Assembly: GCA_026993705.1 (NCBI GenBank) | Contig: JALWSJ010000027.1 | Location: 1-9,204 of the forward strand | DNA length: 9,204 nt | Reading direction: 5' to 3' | Origin: Flavobacteriales bacterium | Lineage (GTDB): Bacteria; Bacteroidota; Bacteroidia; Flavobacteriales_D; Parvicellaceae | Shown: positions 6,672 through 9,204 of the stretch, in pieces | Layout: every line of letters begins with the position of its first letter | How positions within the stretch are numbered: position 1 is the first letter of the stretch | Program-made: the position numbers and the translations under genes | The notes under the pieces: generated by a model | Databases searched by the model: none | The model's input: the letters and a program-made list of their open reading frames with translations, nothing else | Told to the model about the DNA's origin: nothing

Positions 6672-6694
6672 AGTTTTGGTTGTTGGTTACGGCA

Positions 6695-6724
6695 CAAATA
6701 TATTCACATTTTTTGAATAATCAA
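6695..6724 (-). promoter_or_regulatory. Predicted early promoter of the transposition operon
   Basis: Read on the minus strand, TTG (6724-6722) is followed after exactly 19 bases by TATATTTG (6702-6695). This fits the Bacteroidetes sigma-ABfr promoter form, TTG-type -33 and TAnnTTTG -7. The start of transcription would fall near 6688, about 17 bases before the ATG of the Ner-like gene. The first operator dyad fills the spacer and touches the -7 element. Confidence 0.7.
6701..6719. promoter_or_regulatory. Operator O1, perfect dyad TATTCA-N7-TGAATA
   Basis: The half-sites TATTCA (6701-6706) and TGAATA (6714-6719) form a perfect 6-bp dyad with a 7-bp spacer. It lies between the -33 and -7 elements of the early promoter, so a bound repressor dimer would exclude RNA polymerase. 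The same dyad recurs at 6731-6749. Confidence 0.75.
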
Positions 6725-6730
6725 CATAAA

Positions 6731-6749
6731 TATTCAAAAAAAGTGAATA
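6731..6749. promoter_or_regulatory. Operator O2, second copy of the dyad
   Basis: TATTCA (6731-6736) and TGAATA (6744-6749) repeat the O1 dyad with the same spacing; the centres are 30 bp apart, about three helical turns, which favours cooperative binding. The two sites are also inverted copies of each other over 18 of 20 bases. O2 ends 13 bp before the repressor ATG, so it may mediate autoregulation. A lone half-site TGAATA overlaps the repressor start codon (6764-6769). Confidence 0.75.
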
Positions 6750-6762
6750 AAAAAATATTAAG

Positions 6763-7440
6763 ATGAATAAATCTGAGATGTTAAACTCCATAAAAGACTA
6801 TCTAGGAATCTCTAAATCGAAAGATTTTGCGGATTTCTTGGGGATAAAACCTACCACACTATCAATGTGGAACAAAAGGAATACGTTCGATACGGAATTA
6901 TTATTCAAAAAATGTGATTTTTTAAATCCCTATTGGCTACTAACTGGAAAAGGAGATATGCTAATACAAAACGATAATCTATCTAAGAAAACAAATCCTG
7001 TAGTAGAAGAACCAATCAATAAAGACAGTCAAGTAATACCTAAACAAGGAATACCTTTAATTCCTTGCGAAGCTGTAGCGGGAATTAGTGCTGGTAGTGT
7101 TAGTGTTATGGAACACGATATAATGGAATATTATGTTGTGCCTGATTTTCATAACGTAGATTTTATGATTCGTGTAAAAGGATTATCGATGCATCCTACT
7201 TATAATAGTGGTGATGTGATTGCTTGTCGAATGATTACAGATAGTAAGTTTTTGCAATGGAATAAGGTTCATGTAATAGCAACCAAAGAACAAGGCGTGT
7301 TAGTTAAACGGATAAACCAAAGTAAAAAGGATAATTGTATTCTTGCCGTATCAGACAATCAAGATTATGCCCCCTTTGACATTCCCAAAGAGGAAATACT
7401 CAATATAGCGTTGGTGGTCGGGACTATACGTCAAGAATGA
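6763..7440 (+). CDS. CI/LexA-type phage repressor, HTH plus S24 self-cleaving domain
   Basis: This 225-residue protein has an N-terminal HTH of the phage CI type (about residues 5-65, with FADFLGIKPTTLSMWNKR and the NPYWLLTGKGDM end typical of such repressors), a linker (66-95) and a C-terminal S24 peptidase domain (about 97-225). The catalytic Ser142 lies in GLSMHPTYNSGD and the Lys182 partner in GVLVKRI. The cleavage site is Ala106-Gly107 in EAVAGIS, with a second Ala-Gly at 110-111. RecA-stimulated self-cleavage is the family mechanism, so the prophage is probably induced by DNA damage, unlike classical Mu, whose repressor has no S24 domain. It is divergent from the transposition operon and probably binds the two dyads between them. 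All catalytic residues are intact. No clear promoter is visible on its own strand. Confidence 0.92.
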   Translation: MNKSEMLNSIKDYLGISKSKDFADFLGIKPTTLSMWNKRNTFDTELLFKKCDFLNPYWLLTGKGDMLIQNDNLSKKTNPVVEEPINKDSQVIPKQGIPLIPCEAVAGISAGSVSVMEHDIMEYYVVPDFHNVDFMIRVKGLSMHPTYNSGDVIACRMITDSKFLQWNKVHVIATKEQGVLVKRINQSKKDNCILAVSDNQDYAPFDIPKEEILNIALVVGTIRQE

Positions 7441-7526
7441 ATGAAAACGAAATGTGCAACGTTGCAGACCCTAAAACCTACTTGTTTAGAGTTATTTCGC
7501 TATGTATCAATGATATATGTTTTTAA
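7437..7526 (+). CDS. Possible 29-residue ORF overlapping the repressor stop
   Basis: The ATG at 7437 overlaps the repressor stop codon (ATGA), the usual form of translational coupling, and opens a 29-residue frame (MNENEMCNVADPKTYLFRVI then a short hydrophobic end). It has no recognisable domain. It stops just before the end repeats begin. An alternative frame from ATG 7441 gives 32 residues. Such short frames arise often by chance, so this is weakly supported. Confidence 0.2.
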   Translation: MNENEMCNVADPKTYLFRVISLCINDICF

Positions 7527-7533
7527 AATATGG

Positions 7534-7651
7534 TGTTAAGCCCCCCTTTTCAGTGTTAAAAAGTGGCATTTAGCCCCCTTTTAAGCGGTGTTTTTGTGCC
7601 AAAAAGTGATTATTTTGGCTTTATTCCCCCTTTTTCGTGCTTATTTCTGCC
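7534..7651. repeat. Three imperfect ~34-bp direct repeats, probable transposase-binding end sites
   Basis: Copies lie at 7534-7567, 7566-7600 and 7618-7651. All have a TT(A/T)-rich lead, a CCCCCTTTT core (starting 7542, 7574 and 7626), then a GTG motif, an A/T-rich stretch and a final TGGC or TGCC. Core spacings are 32 and 52 bp, not multiples of three, so they are not coding. Several same-direction sites with uneven spacing, just outside the repressor, is the layout of the L1-L3 MuA sites in Mu and of TnsB sites in Tn7-like elements. The cores match no other feature in the window. An alternative is a set of operators for another regulator. Confidence 0.65.
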
Positions 7652-7656
7652 TTGTT

Positions 7657-7692
7657 TTGTCAGCCCAACTGTCAGTCCAACTGTCAGCCCAA
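7657..7692. repeat. Three tandem 12-bp units (YTGTCAGYCCAA)
   Basis: The units are TTGTCAGCCCAA (7657-7668), CTGTCAGTCCAA (7669-7680) and CTGTCAGCCCAA (7681-7692), differing at two positions. They begin six bases after the last end repeat. No open frame of note spans them. They could be a regulator-binding array, a slipped-strand expansion, or sequence at or just outside the phage end. Confidence 0.85.
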
Positions 7693-7715
7693 ATCTAAAA
7701 ATGTTTTTTTTGGAT

Positions 7716-7761
7716 AAAATCAAGGCACATAAAAAGAGGTAAAATAAAGGCACAAAAAAAG
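7716..7761. repeat. 21-bp near-perfect direct repeat, period 25
   Basis: Two copies, 7716-7736 and 7741-7761, share the pattern AAAAT-n-AAGGCACA-n-AAAAAG with two mismatches. The second copy runs into the terminator stem at 7760. The function is unknown; a local duplication is the simplest explanation. Confidence 0.6.
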
Positions 7762-7777
7762 CCTCAAAAAAGAGGCT
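7754..7777 (-). terminator. Intrinsic terminator facing leftward transcription
   Basis: On the minus strand AGCCTC, a T6 loop and GAGGCT form a six-pair stem, followed directly by a T6 run (complement of 7759-7754). No minus-strand gene lies between it and thiC. It would stop transcripts entering the phage from the host side before they run antisense into the repressor gene. The stem is short, so its strength is uncertain. Confidence 0.55.
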
Positions 7778-8139
7778 AAATAAAAGGTGATTAAACGGTG
7801 TTTTATAGGTATAATGGGGGTATAGCGGTAATAATAGGAACGGAACGGCTTAAAACACGTCCATAATTCCCACTATGGTGATGTGCCTGTCTCTCAAATG
7901 AACCTAAAATGAACCTTTTTCGGTAAAAATGGAAAAAAATGTACATTTCGTTTCAAGTAGCAATACCGCTCTTTTTTATACTGTGTGCTTTGTTATTCGT
8001 GGGGTTCGGGTGGTTTTTGTGCTTTTTTTTTGGGTGTACTTTTTGTATTGGGGGGGGTACTCATTATCAACACGATAACTGCGGTTAAAAAATTTCTCTA
8101 GCCTTGAATATTTTTGTATAATGAGTTTTGCAACGGTTT

Positions 8140-8225
8140 TAAGTTATGCGTTAGGGATAGAAACGGCATCCTTTTGCCTGCTTGCCTTTATGGCAGGCAA
8201 AAGATATAGTGGATAGCCCGACCCC
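8140..8225 (+). ncRNA. Structured element resembling the Flavo-1 RNA motif
   Basis: The segment has TTATGCGTTAGGGAT (8144-8158), a GCATCC box (8166-8171), a hairpin with 11-bp perfect arms (8171-8181 with 8193-8203, 11-nt loop), and then GATATAGTGGATAGCCCGAC (8203-8222). This blocked layout around a variable stem recurs in Flavobacteria in my recollection and I link it to the Rfam Flavo-1 motif, whose function is unknown. GGAT (8155-8158) can also pair with ATCC (8168-8171). A TATTTTTG box at 8109-8116 is a possible -7 element. It is host sequence beside the thiC terminator. The identification is from memory; it could instead be an unnamed genomic repeat. Confidence 0.5.
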
Positions 8226-8278
8226 AAAAGCAAAAAAGTGCGTTCTCTCATCGAGAACGCACTTTTTTGCTTTTGGGG
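8222..8278. terminator. Strong bidirectional terminator downstream of thiC
   Basis: A perfect 26-bp inverted repeat (8222-8247 and 8253-8278) has a 5-nt loop, TCATC. The stem core is GTGCGTTCTC with its complement, flanked by A6/T6 runs inside the stem, so it can act in both directions. It starts 26 bp after the thiC stop codon and would end thiC transcripts, and also any rightward transcript of the Flavo-1-like element. Confidence 0.9.
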
Positions 8279-8303
8279 GAACGCCCTACTAATTATTCTC
8301 CTA

Positions 8304-9204
8304 TTAATTCTCTGGAGCTACATAAATATCTGCCCCTTTCTCAAAGAACTCTTCGGTTTTTTCTTGCATTCCTTTTTCTAAGGCTTCTTTTTCGTCCAAA
8401 CCGTGTTCTTTGGCGTAATCTCTAACGTCTTGAGTGATTTTCATCGAGCAGAAATTAGGTCCACACATCGAGCAGAAGTGAGCAACCTTGGCATTATCGC
8501 TTGGTAAGGTTTCATCGTGATAAGCTCTTGCCGTATCAGGGTCAAGCGAAAGGTTGAATTGGTCTTCCCAACGGAATTCAAAACGAGCTAAACTCATAGC
8601 GTTATCTCTGATTTGTGCACCTGGAAATCCTTTGGCTAAATCTGCTGCGTGTGCGGCTATTTTATAAGTAATAACACCTTCTTTTACATCATCTCTATTC
8701 GGTAATCCTAAGTGTTCTTTTGGAGTAACGTAACAAAGCATAGCTGTTCCGTACCATCCAATATTAGCCGCTCCGATTGCCGAAGTGATATGGTCATAAC
8801 CTGGTGCAATATCTTGTGTTAAAGGTCCTAAGGTGTAAAATGGAGCCTCGAAGCAGTCTCTAAGTTCTTTATCCATATTTTCCTTAATCATTTGCATCGG
8901 TACGTGTCCGGGACCTTCTATCATCACTTGCACATCGTATTTCCACGCAATTTTGGTTAGTTCTCCTAAGGTTTCTAACTCGGCAAATTGTGCTCTGTCG
9001 TTTGCATCGGCAATAGAACCCGGTCTAAGTCCGTCGCCTAATGAAAAACCAACATCGTAGGCTTTCATAATTTCACAGATGTCTTCAAAATGAGTGTATA
9101 AGAAGTTTTCTTTATGATGTGCTAAGCACCATTTTGCCATAATAGAACCTCCTCTTGAAACGATACCTGTAACACGATTAGCGGTCATAGGTACATAACG
9201 TAGT
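8304..9204 (-). CDS. thiC: Phosphomethylpyrimidine synthase ThiC, C-terminal part
   Basis: The open frame continues past the right edge (LRYVP precedes the first Met at 9188), so this is the last ~300 residues of a protein of usually about 600. ThiC is a radical-SAM enzyme that rearranges 5-aminoimidazole ribotide to hydroxymethylpyrimidine phosphate in thiamine synthesis. Visible conserved blocks are TGIVSRGGSI, GDGLRPGSIADANDRAQF, EGPGHVPM, PFYTLGPLTQDIAPGYDHIT, CYVTPKEHLGLPNRDDVK and ARFEFRWEDQFNLSLDP. The CSMCGPNFC motif (CX2CX4C) near the C-terminus binds the 4Fe-4S cluster. All are intact. Any TPP riboswitch would lie upstream, outside the window. It is a host gene; the phage lies downstream of its terminator, so it is probably not disrupted. 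Confidence 0.98.
   Translation of the reverse strand, partial: LRYVPMTANRVTGIVSRGGSIMAKWCLAHHKENFLYTHFEDICEIMKAYDVGFSLGDGLRPGSIADANDRAQFAELETLGELTKIAWKYDVQVMIEGPGHVPMQMIKENMDKELRDCFEAPFYTLGPLTQDIAPGYDHITSAIGAANIGWYGTAMLCYVTPKEHLGLPNRDDVKEGVITYKIAAHAADLAKGFPGAQIRDNAMSLARFEFRWEDQFNLSLDPDTARAYHDETLPSDNAKVAHFCSMCGPNFCSMKITQDVRDYAKEHGLDEKEALEKGMQEKTEEFFEKGADIYVAPEN

Larger units (their letters stand above)
1..7651. mobile_element. Mu-like transposable prophage, repressor-side (left) end, partial
   Basis: The gene order, repressor divergent from Ner-like, MuA-like, MuB-like and then small early genes including a DUF3164-like protein, is that of the left end of phage Mu, here inverted relative to the + strand. 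Three transposase-site-like repeats follow the repressor, and a host gene (thiC) lies beyond them. The given right limit is only the outer edge of the last clear end repeat; the true junction may lie anywhere up to about 8140. The element runs off the left edge of the window, so no structural genes (Mor, GemA, portal, head, tail) are visible and I cannot tell whether it is intact. An element that transposes in Mu fashion but makes no particles is the alternative. Confidence 0.85.
7652..8140. other. Gene-free stretch containing the unresolved phage/host junction
   Basis: No plausible gene is visible on either strand. It holds a 12-bp tandem repeat (7657-7692), a 21-bp near-repeat (7716-7736 and 7741-7761), a minus-strand terminator (7754-7777), and a part-copy of the second end repeat (7791-7808, TTAAACGGTGTTTTATAG). 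It also holds an 11-bp-period repeat AAATGAACCT (7896 and 7907), T9 (8023-8031) and G8 (8050-8057) tracts, and a long-range inverted repeat (8059-8067 with 8118-8126). The phage end should be a CA dinucleotide on the + strand somewhere here, but I cannot pick one without the other end or an empty site. Confidence 0.6.

Noticed and set aside
1..7651. Diversity-generating retroelement, as in the Bacteroides Mu-like Hankyphage
   Set aside because: No reverse transcriptase or template/variable repeat pair is visible in this window; it could only lie beyond the left edge.
7657..7692. CRISPR-like array
   Set aside because: The 12-bp units are tandem with no spacers, and no cas genes are in the window.
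8059..8126. Inverted repeat ACTCATTAT / ATAATGAGT as transposon terminal repeats
   Set aside because: The arms are only 67 bp apart with no gene between; a short AT-rich match by chance is likely.
8279..8303. TPP riboswitch for thiC
   Set aside because: This is the 3' side of thiC; a TPP riboswitch would be in the 5' leader beyond the right edge, and no TPP-type sequence is seen here.

Overview
The window looks like a Bacteroidetes chromosome, most likely class Flavobacteriia. It is moderately AT-rich, start codons lack Shine-Dalgarno sequences, the best promoter fits the Bacteroidetes TTG-N19-TAnnTTTG form, and the terminal gene is a bacterial thiC. I cannot name the genus. It carries one end of a Mu-like transposable prophage (about 1-7650 or somewhat beyond) next to the 3' end of host thiC (8304-9204).

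Phage part. The layout matches the Mu left end read from right to left. An S24-type repressor (6763-7440, + strand) is divergent from a long minus-strand early operon. In transcription order the operon holds a Ner-like HTH protein (6462-6671), a DDE transposase of the MuA type (4353-6449), a MuB-like AAA+ ATPase (3437-4273), a second RecA/DnaB-like P-loop ATPase (2796-3425), two proteins of unknown function (2373-2747 and 2119-2379), a DUF3164-like coiled-coil protein (1457-2092), and four small proteins (1265-1453, 1051-1239, 825-989, 581-808). A convergent + strand gene at 19-459 encodes a two-helix membrane protein that could be a phage cargo gene. The rest of the phage lies beyond position 1.

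Control region. The 91 bp between the repressor and the Ner-like gene holds two perfect dyads, TATTCA-N7-TGAATA, with centres 30 bp apart. The first lies between the -33 and -7 elements of the predicted early promoter, so repressor binding should shut off the transposition operon. The repressor keeps the Ala-Gly cleavage site and Ser/Lys dyad of self-cleaving LexA/CI proteins, which suggests induction by DNA damage.

End region. The 863 bp between the repressor and thiC hold no substantial gene. Nearest the repressor are three imperfect direct repeats of about 34 bp built on a CCCCCTTTT core, the best candidates for transposase-binding sites at the phage end. Beyond them are a 12-bp tandem repeat, a minus-strand terminator, smaller repeats, and then a stretch that looks like the host: a structured element resembling the Flavo-1 RNA motif and a 26-bp perfect hairpin that ends thiC. 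The exact phage/host junction is not resolved and lies between about 7652 and 8140.

How the parts work together: the repressor holds the early promoter off. On induction the Ner-like protein, transposase and MuB-like ATPase are made, the transposase binds the end repeats, and the MuB-like ATPase captures target DNA. The second ATPase and the small early proteins are the least understood part.
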